From Oscillospiraceae bacterium (GTDB lineage: Bacteria; Bacillota; Clostridia; Oscillospirales; Oscillospiraceae), in assembly GCA_902795345.1 (NCBI GenBank), contig CADBKO010000018.1, positions 1 to 49,100 of the forward strand: DNA of 49,100 nucleotides, read 5' to 3'. Positions within the stretch are counted from its first letter, which is position 1. Every line of letters begins with the position of its first letter. Of this stretch, positions 39,815-46,896 are shown one piece after another. The position numbers and the translations under genes are program-made. Under the pieces are notes generated by a model that was given only the letters and a program-made list of their open reading frames with translations, was not told where the DNA came from and ran no database searches.

Positions 39815-41962
39815 ATGGGAATCGAAATCAGAAAAAGCATCTGCCGCGTCTGCTCCCGGGGCTGCCCCATCGACGTGGAGATCAAAAACGAAGAGATCCG
39901 TCAGATCACGCCCTCCAATCCCCAAAACGGCGGTCAGCTCTGCGCTCTGGGTTATGCCTACAAGGAATACGTCACCCGCCCGGATCGGATCCGGACACCC
40001 CTGCGTCGCGTAGGGGAGAGGGGCAGCGGCCAGTGGGAATCCATCACCTGGGAGGAGGCCTACCGGGAGATCGGGGATAAGCTCCTGAAGCTCCGGGCGG
40101 AATACGGCGCGGACACCGTCGCCTTTTATACCGGCTATACCAAGTGGTACCGCCCGGTCTATCAGAGATTCGTCCATTCCTTCGGGACCCTGAACTACGG
40201 GACGGAATCCAGCGCCTGCCACCAGTCCTACCGCATGGCCAGCGAGCTGAATTTCGGTGTGCTGACCACGCCGGACATACCAAATTCGGACCTGTTCATC
40301 GGCTGGGCGTACAATCCCTTTTACAGCGGAAATTCCCAGGGAAACCCACTGGAGGAGTTCCGGGAGCGGGGCGGCCGGGTCATCATCGTCGATCCGAAAT
40401 ATACGCCCGCCGCAAAATTGGCGGACATCCATCTCCGCCCCGATCCCGGCACCGACGGCGCATTGGCCCACTTCTTCGGGAATTATCTGATCCAGCATGG
40501 GAAAACGGATGAGGAATACATCGCCGCTTACGTCCACGGGTTCCCGGAGTACAAGCGTTACGTCCGGAAGTTCACCCTGGAAAAGACCGCGCAGATCACG
40601 GGTATCCCGGAAGCAACGCTGCTCGCCGCGGCGGAGCTGATCGCGGATTCCCCGGTTTTCAGCATCAGCATCTCCGGCGCTGCGATCCCCCATCACACAA
40701 ACGGCATGCAGAACTGCCGCGCCATCCAGGCCCTGCTGGCCATCACCGGCAATTTCGACCGGGAGGGCGGCAACCTGCCGGTGGAATACCCGGTAGATTC
40801 CCTGAACCTTAAGGTGGAATGGGACAAGTTCGTGGACGAGACCCGCCCTTTGAGTGAGGACGGCAGCGGCTACCAGAATTCCGTGGCCTGGCATAAAAAG
40901 AACCCCGGCTTCCGGGCCGAGGGAAGAAAGACCTGCAAGCCCAAGATCGGCTCCGGGCGCTTCCCCTTGTGGTCCCGGGTGGTGGACGAATTCCAGAGTA
41001 TGGACCTGGCCCGGCAGATCCTGGAGGGAACGCCTTACCCCATCCGGGCCGTCTTCGCCCTGGGCATGAACCGGCGGATGTTCCTTGAGAATGAGAAGCT
41101 CATGGAGGCCCTGGGAAAGCTGGAATTCTTCGTGGATGTGGACGTTTTCTGGACCGACGCGGCAAAGCTGGCGGATATCGTCCTGCCCGCCTGCACCTCG
41201 GTAGAGCGCGCCGAACTGGTGTGCTCCGGCCCCACCGTCCGGTATGTCAGCCCGGCCATCAAGCCCCTGTATCAGTCCAAGTCGGACGTGGATATCCTGT
41301 GCGAGCTTGCCGACGCGATGGAGCTGGCCGATCCGCTGCTGCGCCGGGGCTATGAGGCCATCGTTCGGCATGTGATGATGAAGATCGGCATCACCTTCGA
41401 CGATCTGAGATCCTCCGGTGCGGCGATGAAGATACCCGGAAAAGAGCCTTATCGTCCGGGCAAAAGCCTGCTTCTGGGCCTGCGGACGCCCACGGGAAAG
41501 ATCGAACTCTACTCCGAGACCATCGCAGATATCCCGGAGGAATATGGGCTGAATCCGCTGCCCACCTACCGGGACAGCCTGCCCCGAAAAGGAAAAAACG
41601 AGTACCCGCTGACGCTGGTAGCCGGTTCCCGAATCTCCACCCGCTTCCATTCCCGCTTCAACGGCGTCCGCGCATCGGACTACTTCCGCGCCGTTCCTTC
41701 AGCGGAGCTGCATCCACTGGACGCCCAGACCCTGGGCATCCGCCAGGGCGACGCTATCTTGGTCACTACGCCGACGGGCACGATGCGCGTTCATGCCGAA
41801 CTCACCAAAGCGGCCAAGCGCGGCACGGTATTCATGTTCCAGAGCTATGCGGACGAGGCGGACGTGAACCGGATCATCGACGGAAACCATCTGGACCCCT
41901 ATTCCGGCTTTCCGGGATATCGGACCGTCCGCTGCAAGGTAGAGGGGGATCGGGCCGTATGA
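39815..41962 (+). CDS. Cytosolic molybdopterin oxidoreductase (DMSO reductase family)
   Basis: The 715-residue catalytic subunit has an N-terminal [4Fe-4S] site with C10, C13, C17 and C43. A molybdenum-coordinating cysteine is likely at C135 in TESSACHQSYR. MGD-binding regions are seen at IGWAYNPFYSGNSQGNP, VDPKYTPAAKLADIHLRPDPGTDGALAH and the C-terminal molydop-binding domain from about 605 (LVAGSRISTRFHSR). There is no Tat or other signal peptide, so it acts in the cytosol. Context (sulfur importer, CysK) suggests a reductase that turns an imported sulfur compound into sulfide or sulfite. It pairs with the ferredoxin subunit encoded next (4-nt overlap). Confidence 0.88.
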   Translation: MGIEIRKSICRVCSRGCPIDVEIKNEEIRQITPSNPQNGGQLCALGYAYKEYVTRPDRIRTPLRRVGERGSGQWESITWEEAYREIGDKLLKLRAEYGADTVAFYTGYTKWYRPVYQRFVHSFGTLNYGTESSACHQSYRMASELNFGVLTTPDIPNSDLFIGWAYNPFYSGNSQGNPLEEFRERGGRVIIVDPKYTPAAKLADIHLRPDPGTDGALAHFFGNYLIQHGKTDEEYIAAYVHGFPEYKRYVRKFTLEKTAQITGIPEATLLAAAELIADSPVFSISISGAAIPHHTNGMQNCRAIQALLAITGNFDREGGNLPVEYPVDSLNLKVEWDKFVDETRPLSEDGSGYQNSVAWHKKNPGFRAEGRKTCKPKIGSGRFPLWSRVVDEFQSMDLARQILEGTPYPIRAVFALGMNRRMFLENEKLMEALGKLEFFVDVDVFWTDAAKLADIVLPACTSVERAELVCSGPTVRYVSPAIKPLYQSKSDVDILCELADAMELADPLLRRGYEAIVRHVMMKIGITFDDLRSSGAAMKIPGKEPYRPGKSLLLGLRTPTGKIELYSETIADIPEEYGLNPLPTYRDSLPRKGKNEYPLTLVAGSRISTRFHSRFNGVRASDYFRAVPSAELHPLDAQTLGIRQGDAILVTTPTGTMRVHAELTKAAKRGTVFMFQSYADEADVNRIIDGNHLDPYSGFPGYRTVRCKVEGDRAV

Positions 41963-42477
41963 ATATCCATTTCACATTTCATCCAGAGCGCTGCGTTGGC
42001 TGCGGCGCCTGTGTAATGGCCTGTATCAACGAAAATGAGCTCGACATTACGAAGCAGCTGCCCTTTCGCCTTTTGAAGAAGAACGAATACGGCGACGGGG
42101 ATACGCTGAACATCACCTGGTTCGTCCATGGTTGCATGCACTGCCGGGAACATCCCTGCGTGGACGCCTGCCCCAAAAGCTGCTTTTCGGTGGACCGGGA
42201 AACGGGCACCGTGCAGCTTGACAATTCCGGCTGCGTCGGCTGCCGCAGGTGCGCGCAGGCCTGCCCCTATGAAGCGATCCGGCAAAACGAAAAGCGGGCG
42301 TCAAAATGCGACGGCTGCCTTAGGCGGCTCCGGCAGGGTCAGCTGCCCCTCTGCGTGCTGGCCTGCCCCCGCCAGGCGTTGACGGTGGACGAGAAAAACC
42401 AGGTGGTGGCCGACGGCCTTGCAGGTCTCAGGGCTGAACTGGCAGAGTATCACCGCAGGAGCGAAACGGTCGTCTGA
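41959..42477 (+). CDS. Four-cluster 4Fe-4S electron-transfer subunit (DmsB/HycB-like)
   Basis: The 172-residue protein has 16 cysteines in four ferredoxin-type groups: CVGCGACVMAC, CMHCREHPCVDACPKSC, CVGCRRCAQACP and CDGCLRRLRQGQLPLCVLAC. This is the standard electron-wire subunit of DMSO reductase family enzymes. There is no signal peptide and no membrane anchor gene follows, so electrons must come from a soluble donor. The ATG overlaps the reductase stop. Confidence 0.92.
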   Translation: MNIHFTFHPERCVGCGACVMACINENELDITKQLPFRLLKKNEYGDGDTLNITWFVHGCMHCREHPCVDACPKSCFSVDRETGTVQLDNSGCVGCRRCAQACPYEAIRQNEKRASKCDGCLRRLRQGQLPLCVLACPRQALTVDEKNQVVADGLAGLRAELAEYHRRSETVV

Positions 42478-42493
42478 CATACCGAAACGTGCC

Positions 42494-42508
42494 TGAGAAT
42501 CATTCTCA
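42494..42508. promoter_or_regulatory. Perfect 7-1-7 palindrome resembling a Fur box
   Basis: TGAGAAT-C-ATTCTCA, 16 bp after the operon stop. It has the Fur/PerR 7-1-7 geometry, but no promoter or gene start is near it. Confidence 0.3.
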
Positions 42509-42513
42509 ACTAT

Positions 42514-42558
42514 AGAAAAAGCCGTTGCCTTCCTGTTGGAAAGCAGCGACTTTTCTTA
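42514..42558 (+). terminator. Terminator of the sulfur uptake operon
   Basis: AAAAAGCCGTTGCCTTCC pairs with GGAAAGCAGCGACTTTTC (G-T pairs allowed) around TGTT. The 3' arm ends in TTTTCTTAT. Confidence 0.75.
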
Positions 42559-42704
42559 TACGCCCGAAACCGTCAGCTTACAGCAATTAGTTTTGATTAG
42601 TTCCTTATCACTGTTAAGCCAATGATTTCGGAGCTTTTCTGGCACGCCATGAGGGGTTTGCCCCTCCGGGGCATAAACTTCGAATCCCTCCGGGTGCGGG
42701 AAAG

Positions 42705-42743
42705 CAATTATGGCGATGACCCAAAGGGTCACCGCCATAATTG
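42705..42743. repeat. Long hairpin between two tRNA-end copies
   Basis: CAATTATGGCG-a-TGACCC, AAA loop, and GGGTCA-c-CGCCATAATTG: 17 paired positions with one mismatch. It lies between two copies of TGGCACGCCATGAGGG (42640-42655 and 42742-42757). The rest of the gap from 42559 shows no gene. Confidence 0.55.
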
Positions 42744-42786
42744 GCACGCCATGAGGGATTCGAACCCCCGGCCTTCTGGTCCGTAG
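42742..42786 (-). other. tRNA-Arg(ACG) 3' half, attachment-site scar
   Basis: Read on the minus strand this is a tRNA from anticodon loop to CCA: CTACGGA loop with anticodon ACG, the CCAGA arm, variable loop, GGGGG-TTCGAAT-CCCTC T-arm, then acceptor and GCCA end. No D-arm or 5' acceptor precedes it, so it is not a functional tRNA. This is the usual core copied by integrative elements that use tRNA 3' ends. Confidence 0.6.
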
Positions 42787-42896
42787 CTTCGCTTCAAGCG
42801 TCCAAGGGCCGCTTTTCGGCCCTTTCCGCCCCATTTGCTCCGCCGTTTCGGTGGTTTTGCGAGACGATTTCGCATCCGCTCCTCTCGGCGCATTTC

Positions 42897-42959
42897 CTAT
42901 CGTGGGTCAAAACGTGGGTCAAGACGCTGCCGCACCTCTAATAGCCTAAAGCTCTTTTC
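42897..42959 (-). pseudogene. Tail of a degraded tyrosine integrase
   Basis: The frame read on the minus strand ends ...RLLEVRQRLDPRFDPR and a TAG, about 110 bp from the tRNA scar. A DPRFDPR-like end next to an attachment core is what I would expect of a Clostridia phage or ICE integrase. Only about 20 residues remain; the rest is missing, replaced by the P-loop gene region. Confidence 0.35.
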
Positions 42960-42996
42960 GCTGATAAAGTTTCCGCGCTTAAATCAAAGAAAAGGC

Positions 42997-43434
42997 TCAA
43001 ACGGCAGGGAGTGTACCGACAAGGGTAAACCTCGTTCTTCCATCCAAGGTTTCGCTTGCCAATTCAAGAATATCATCCTGCGCCAGAAGCAGCCCGGTGG
43101 GATTTCTTCCGATAATGATATACTGATTCTGACCGTCCATGGATATATAGCTCCGCATGGCGTCGTCCAGAAGAATATCTGCATTGTCGATGATGAAGAG
43201 CTTTCCCTTGGCCAGCTTGATTGCATTTTTGTAGCTTTTCTTGATATCCAGATAATTATAACATTTTATACTTTTGTTCTCCACGGCCAGCTCTTGCAAA
43301 AAGGAATAGACGGCAGACTTTCCCGTCCCAGAGTCCCCCGCGATAAAGGTGATGTTGTTCTTCAACTGAAAATCCACCACAAACGAAGTGTGCTGCGTTT
43401 TGATCTCGGTGCAGACAACAGGCTCAATCTTCAT
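42997..43434 (-). CDS. Small P-loop ATPase of a three-gene cluster
   Basis: A 145-residue protein. Walker A is FIAGDSGTGKSAVY (about 31-44), and a Walker B-like strand GKLFIIDNADILL is at about 77-89. Then IIIGRNPTGLLL resembles a sensor strand. It is far shorter than a full AAA or ABC ATPase, so it probably works with partners. Its start overlaps the end of the upstream DUF4869-like gene by 11 nt. Base composition is more AT-rich than the core genes. Function unknown; with its neighbours it could form a defence module. Confidence 0.7.
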   Translation of the reverse strand: MKIEPVVCTEIKTQHTSFVVDFQLKNNITFIAGDSGTGKSAVYSFLQELAVENKSIKCYNYLDIKKSYKNAIKLAKGKLFIIDNADILLDDAMRSYISMDGQNQYIIIGRNPTGLLLAQDDILELASETLDGRTRFTLVGTLPAV

Positions 43435-43864
43435 CTTGCCACCATTCCTTCAATTCTTCGTAAGACCCAATCTCGCGGACGGATTTTTTGTCACTTACAT
43501 ACACGGCATTCATATCAAATGAGATAAGGGGATAGTCGCAGTAGATATTTCCCTCTGGCAAAGCATAAATCAGGTCAAGCGCATTGTCGCCACATTCCCG
43601 AATATCGAAAACCTTATGTGGGTTATAGAGAATATTCAGCGCAGTTTTGCATCCGGTGGACAGCTTATCAATGTTCAGGGCCATTCCATCGAATCTGGAT
43701 AGTATCGTGAATTGCCCTGTCATCACAGAACCGTCGATCCGGCCAATGATATCGGCAGCTCTATTATCCAAAAGCAAGACTGTTGTCTGGTTGAAATAGA
43801 TATCGTTTATCGTAATCAATTCCATCGTCTTAGGAACGGTTCCCTTTTTATAGACGGTAATCAT
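43424..43864 (-). CDS. DUF4869-like protein
   Basis: A 146-residue soluble protein. The stretch DNRAADIIGRIDGSV ... NIDKLSTGCKTALNILYNPHKVFDIRECGDNALDLIY resembles the DUF4869 pattern (LS-G-K-L, NP-K-FD, CGDNA). This is recalled, not searched. No catalytic motif is evident. The start is 1 bp from the end of the TOPRIM-like gene, and the gene overlaps the ATPase gene, so the three are one operon. It is relatively AT-rich. Confidence 0.6.
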   Translation of the reverse strand: MITVYKKGTVPKTMELITINDIYFNQTTVLLLDNRAADIIGRIDGSVMTGQFTILSRFDGMALNIDKLSTGCKTALNILYNPHKVFDIRECGDNALDLIYALPEGNIYCDYPLISFDMNAVYVSDKKSVREIGSYEELKEWWQDED

Positions 43865-44554
43865 TCAAAGCCCCACCCTTTCAAAAGCATCCTTGAGAAT
43901 GGAGTGATCTACGATCATCCGCGCTTTTGTCTCCGCGCTGATCCTATTATGGTCAAGCCCGCAAGAATCATCCGCTGCTCTTTCCGTCCAATCACAACAG
44001 CTTACAATAAAGCATTTGCCCAGATTTCCCTTGTCCGTCTCAAATCCCGTGTTTCGTGTGAGTTCAAATAAGAGCTTTCCGGCAAGTTGCTCAGTATTAT
44101 GCTCCGAAGAATCAGGTATCAATGCCTTCAATTCCGACAGTTCTTCACCGGTTCCCCCGTCCGTTACGAACTTCACGAACAAGGCAACCGCACGAATCAA
44201 GCCTTGCCGTTTATCCCGCAGCTCGTCTGTTTCGGCAAACACCCACTGTTCCAGTTGGCGGAAAGACAACAACGCAAACTCAAAAGAATGGATCTGGATG
44301 ATATGCACGTTGTTCTTACCGGCAGTATCCTGTTGGAGCTTCCGATTCTCTCGGAGAACATCCGGGTTATCCGCTGATGTATCCATGAGAATGAAGTATT
44401 GATTGCCATCATCCTGAATCTTTTCTGCCGCTTTCCTCAGCCGCGAGTTGTTCCCTTTGGATTCCACCGTGATCTCCGGATGGAGCGACTCGCACAGCGC
44501 ACACCAGAAGCGGTAGCCTAAACCGCTGTCTTCACACCATAAGTATTGGCTCAT
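43865..44554 (-). CDS. TOPRIM/OLD-like protein, putative nuclease
   Basis: A 229-residue protein. The N-terminus WCEDSGLGYRFWCALCESLHPEITVESKGNNSRLRKAAEKI has an acidic residue (E8) after a strand and a conserved GNN. The next strand reads YFILMDTSADNPDV with two Asp. This order of Glu then DxxxD on parallel strands is like TOPRIM domains of OLD or DUF4435-type nucleases. The C-terminal half is helical and unassigned. It is first in the three-gene operon, with AAGGAGAAGCC before the ATG and its own promoter. Assignment is tentative. Confidence 0.55.
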   Translation of the reverse strand: MSQYLWCEDSGLGYRFWCALCESLHPEITVESKGNNSRLRKAAEKIQDDGNQYFILMDTSADNPDVLRENRKLQQDTAGKNNVHIIQIHSFEFALLSFRQLEQWVFAETDELRDKRQGLIRAVALFVKFVTDGGTGEELSELKALIPDSSEHNTEQLAGKLLFELTRNTGFETDKGNLGKCFIVSCCDWTERAADDSCGLDHNRISAETKARMIVDHSILKDAFERVGL

Positions 44555-44587
44555 TTGAAAGGCTTCTCCTTACCTGTTTTCATCGCT

Positions 44588-44615
44588 ATTATATCTGAAT
44601 CTGCGGCGATGTCAA
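44588..44615 (-). promoter_or_regulatory. Promoter of the three-gene cluster
   Basis: On the minus strand: perfect TTGACA (44615-44610), a 16-bp spacer and perfect TATAAT (44593-44588), 34 bp before the start codon. Confidence 0.75.
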
Positions 44616-44685
44616 ACCGACTGATGAAATCTGATTCCATTTGGCTTTCTGGGAAGAATGGTATATCCTTATCTGGCAGTTAGAG

Positions 44686-44714
44686 AACCTGCCGGGTTTC
44701 AATTCCGGCAGGTT
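44686..44714. other. Perfect 10-bp hairpin in accessory intergenic DNA
   Basis: AACCTGCCGG and its complement around GTTTCAATT. No T-run follows. It lies in a 638-bp gap that otherwise holds the promoter above, repeat fragments and a riboswitch. Confidence 0.4.
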
Positions 44715-44776
44715 CGCTTCTTTAGCTGGTTCTGCCGGAATGATCACATTCTGCCAACTGTTCACATTTCCATAAT

Positions 44777-44792
44777 TGATCATTTTGGAAAT
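44777..44792 (+). repeat. TGATCATTTTGGAAAT repeat, copy 1
   Basis: The exact 16-mer recurs at 46033-46048, with a variant TGATCATTTCAGAAAT at 46060-46075. The pattern resembles the multiple end repeats of IS21-like elements, but no transposase gene is present. Confidence 0.45.
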
Positions 44793-44913
44793 GCACAATC
44801 GCCGCTAATGTGCTATGCTATAAACGATATTGGAATACTGACCCCGAGACGTATAGTTGTCCCATGAGGTTGCCGCAGTATCAACCACGAATTACCAGCA
44901 AGAACTGAATAAG

Positions 44914-45038
44914 CATCATCTTTGGTATGCATCTCTCAAGGGGATGCATTTAAGACGGAATAGGGTGTAAGTCCCTGCGCGGCGGGCACTGTGAAGCTCC
45001 GACTCCGGGAGATAAGTCAGATACGCGCCAAGATGATT
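44914..45038 (+). ncRNA. Cobalamin riboswitch (first)
   Basis: The conserved core is visible: GGAATAGGGTGTAAGTCCC, then GCGCGGCGGGCACTGTGAAG, then GATAAGTCAGATACGCGCC. Outer stem P1 pairs ATCATCTTTGG (44915-44925) with CCAAGATGAT (45028-45037). The aptamer is compact with few peripheral stems, like the shorter cobalamin class. A stem (CCGATAG...CTATCGG) and a perfect terminator follow, so B12 binding probably reduces expression of the AraC-type gene. Confidence 0.75.
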
Positions 45039-45119
45039 GAACACCGTTTGCACCGCGCCAACACCGTTGTGCAGCACCGATAGGGGGAGGACGAAAGTCT
45101 GTCCTTCTATCGGGCTTGG

Positions 45120-45155
45120 AGCTGTGCAATTATTGCACAGCTTTTTCTTGTTTTT
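45120..45155 (+). terminator. Riboswitch-linked terminator upstream of the AraC gene
   Basis: AGCTGTGCAA-TTA-TTGCACAGCT, a perfect 10-bp stem followed by TTTTCTTGTTTTTC. It lies 38 bp before the start codon. Confidence 0.85.
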
Positions 45156-45192
45156 CTGCGCTTGAAAGCTCCGTCGAAGGGGGGTGAACACC

Positions 45193-46035
45193 ATGATGCG
45201 GGAATACGAAACCAAACTGGCCTTGATGAAAAAGTGCCGGAAGTACATCGACGACCACCTGGACGAGGATATTGACCTTAAGGCGCTGGCAAAGCACTTC
45301 GACTATGAGTATCCGACCTTCCGCAAATTCTTCATGCAGGTCGGGGAGTACTCACCCTATAACTATATCCGGCTTCGCCGGATGAATCGCGCAGCCCAGG
45401 CTCTCCGGGAGGGAAAAACCATCCCGGAAGCGATGGAACTGAGCAGATATGAGACGCTTTCGGGCTTCAACAAAGCGTTCTACGCGGTCTACGGCGTATC
45501 GTCGTCGGTATTTGCAGCCACCCGTGGCCGTGTGCTGATGTCCGAGCCGGAATTCCAGACCCTGCCGTCGTTCTATATTGTCGGCTCCCCGTTCAAGGCG
45601 GAGGAAGAACTCACCGAGGAAGAAGGCGGGGCATTCTGGATCGCCAAGGATTTCCCCGTTATCAGCGACGAAGACTTCGCAAAAATCGGCGGCGGCATTG
45701 AGTCCCTGGCCGTATGGGCGGAGCGGAGCGACGGCAGATATTACCTGCTGGGTCCACAGGTGCCGGAACTGAAGTTCGTACCGGCGCAGATGGACAGCGA
45801 GTGGGTGCCGGGAGGCGGCTTCTTGGCCTTCAATGTCCCGCATTCAAGGGACAATTCGATCCTTTTCGAGAATGTGCGGGTGACCTGGTATTATGCGCTT
45901 CGTCAGTGGCTGCCGGAATCGGACTACGAGCGGGACGAGAACAGGACGCCCTTCGAATTCTATTTTACCGACGAGAACGGGATCGACAGAAACCGGATAT
46001 TCATACCCGTGAAGCCGAGGGGGGCGCAAACATGA
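45193..46035 (+). CDS. AraC-family regulator with GyrI-like effector domain
   Basis: A 280-residue protein. The N-terminal AraC double HTH reads KYIDDHLDEDIDLKALAKHFDYEYPTFRKFFMQVGEYSPYNYIRLRRMNRAAQALREGKTIPEAMELSRYETLSGFNKAFYAVYGVSSSVF. The C-terminal half (from about 118: FQTLPSFYIVGSPFKAEEEL ... FEFYFTDENGIDRNRIFIPVK) is a GyrI-like small-molecule-binding domain. ATG 45193 is preferred to GTG 45184 because GGGGGTG lies 6 nt upstream. A cobalamin riboswitch with terminator controls it, which is unusual for a regulator. The ligand and targets are unknown. Confidence 0.88.
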   Translation: MMREYETKLALMKKCRKYIDDHLDEDIDLKALAKHFDYEYPTFRKFFMQVGEYSPYNYIRLRRMNRAAQALREGKTIPEAMELSRYETLSGFNKAFYAVYGVSSSVFAATRGRVLMSEPEFQTLPSFYIVGSPFKAEEELTEEEGGAFWIAKDFPVISDEDFAKIGGGIESLAVWAERSDGRYYLLGPQVPELKFVPAQMDSEWVPGGGFLAFNVPHSRDNSILFENVRVTWYYALRQWLPESDYERDENRTPFEFYFTDENGIDRNRIFIPVKPRGAQT

Positions 46036-46048
46036 TCATTTTGGAAAT
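46033..46048 (+). repeat. TGATCATTTTGGAAAT repeat, copy 2
   Basis: The exact 16-mer overlaps the AraC stop codon, with a degenerate third copy at 46060-46075. Copies 1 and 2 bracket the first riboswitch and the AraC gene. Confidence 0.45.
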
Positions 46049-46130
46049 CCGGCCAAAGTTGATCATTTCAGAAATGAAATCCGTTGCGAACAGTGATAGC
46101 ATAATTATAGATCAAAAACCGAATAAGCTG

Positions 46131-46337
46131 CATCGTGTCACCCGTCAAGACTGCCATGAGGCAGGCGCGGTGATGAGGAAAACCGGTCAGAGTCCGGTAC
46201 ACGAACCCCGTAGCTGTAAATGCGGGAGGCTGCCGCTCATGGAGCGATCCGGTCATTGGGGAAACCTGAGAAGGCGGAACGGCAGCCGCAGACGCGCGAA
46301 AGCGCGTCCCAACGCATGAGTCAGAAGACCGACGATG
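46131..46337 (+). ncRNA. Cobalamin riboswitch (second)
   Basis: The core is GAGGAAAACCGGTCAGAGTCCGG, then ACGAACCCCGTAGCTGTAA (the B12 box region), a large peripheral arm, then GAGTCAGAAGACCGACG. Outer stem CATCGT (46131) pairs with ACGATG (ending 46337). Longer than the first, with extra stems including CGCGC-GAAA-GCGCG. It is followed by a terminator and the homing-endonuclease-repeat gene. Confidence 0.75.
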
Positions 46338-46382
46338 TTCGAGCTGTGAGACCGCCGAAAGGCGAGGAGCAGATATGGTAGC

Positions 46383-46427
46383 GAGAAAAACGGTCGCATC
46401 GGCATTTTGCCGGTGCGGCCTTTTCTC
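46383..46427 (+). terminator. Riboswitch-linked terminator
   Basis: GAGAAAAAC-GGTCGCATCGGCA with TGCCGGTGCGGCC-TTTTCTC (two G-T pairs) around TTT. The 3' arm itself supplies the T-run. Confidence 0.8.
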
Positions 46428-46461
46428 TTGGCTGTTCTGTGCGACACAGGAGGACGTCGTT

Positions 46462-46896
46462 GTGGCGAAAGAAAAAAGACCAAATCTGAATTATGCCGGG
46501 AATATGGACGTAGATGCCTGGCGGCAGCGGGAGATATGCAAGAGGCTGAAGAACCGGCTGTCGGAGGACAGCATCCGCTTTGAAGAAAAGCACAGGGGCG
46601 ACACGGACGAAGCGCTCCGCGAATGGGTCCGCCGCCGGGCCATGTCCATGCGTCGTATGCCTCATCCCCTGGAGATCCGGGGCGGGCATTATCTGGTCAG
46701 CCGCCTGGGGGATTGGGGCGCGCTGTCCGCCAGCTTGGGATATGCGCCGCCTGGAAGGAGGCGCGCCATGAGGGCTTTCCAACGCCTGTGGGAGCAGGAA
46801 GCGGCGGCGTTTGCGCGGGAGCGCAAGATCGTCAAGGAAGAAAAGCGGCGGAAGCGGCTGGAACGGCTGCGCGGCGACGCTTCTTCGGAGACATAA
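46462..46896 (+). CDS. Homing-endonuclease-associated-repeat-like protein
   Basis: The 144-residue basic protein starts at GTG 46462, with AGGAGG 7 nt upstream. An in-frame ATG at 46375 would translate through the terminator and is rejected. The block AMSMRRMPHPLEIRGGHYLVSRLGDWGALSASLGYAPPGRR follows the HNHR repeat pattern (P-x-E, then FGxWxxAL-x-x-xG). The C-terminus is a long charged helix (QEAAAFARERKIVKEEKRRKRLERL). No nuclease motif is visible. It probably binds DNA or RNA. Control by a B12 riboswitch is unexplained. Confidence 0.6.
   Translation: MAKEKRPNLNYAGNMDVDAWRQREICKRLKNRLSEDSIRFEEKHRGDTDEALREWVRRRAMSMRRMPHPLEIRGGHYLVSRLGDWGALSASLGYAPPGRRRAMRAFQRLWEQEAAAFARERKIVKEEKRRKRLERLRGDASSET

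Noticed and set aside
42556..42834. Short frame with RRPGVRIPHGVP-like peptide
   Set aside because: This is a translation of the tRNA 3' end and neighbouring hairpins, a common false gene call.
42742..42900. Complete tRNA-Arg gene
   Set aside because: Only the part from anticodon loop to CCA is present; no D-arm or matching 5' acceptor strand precedes it.
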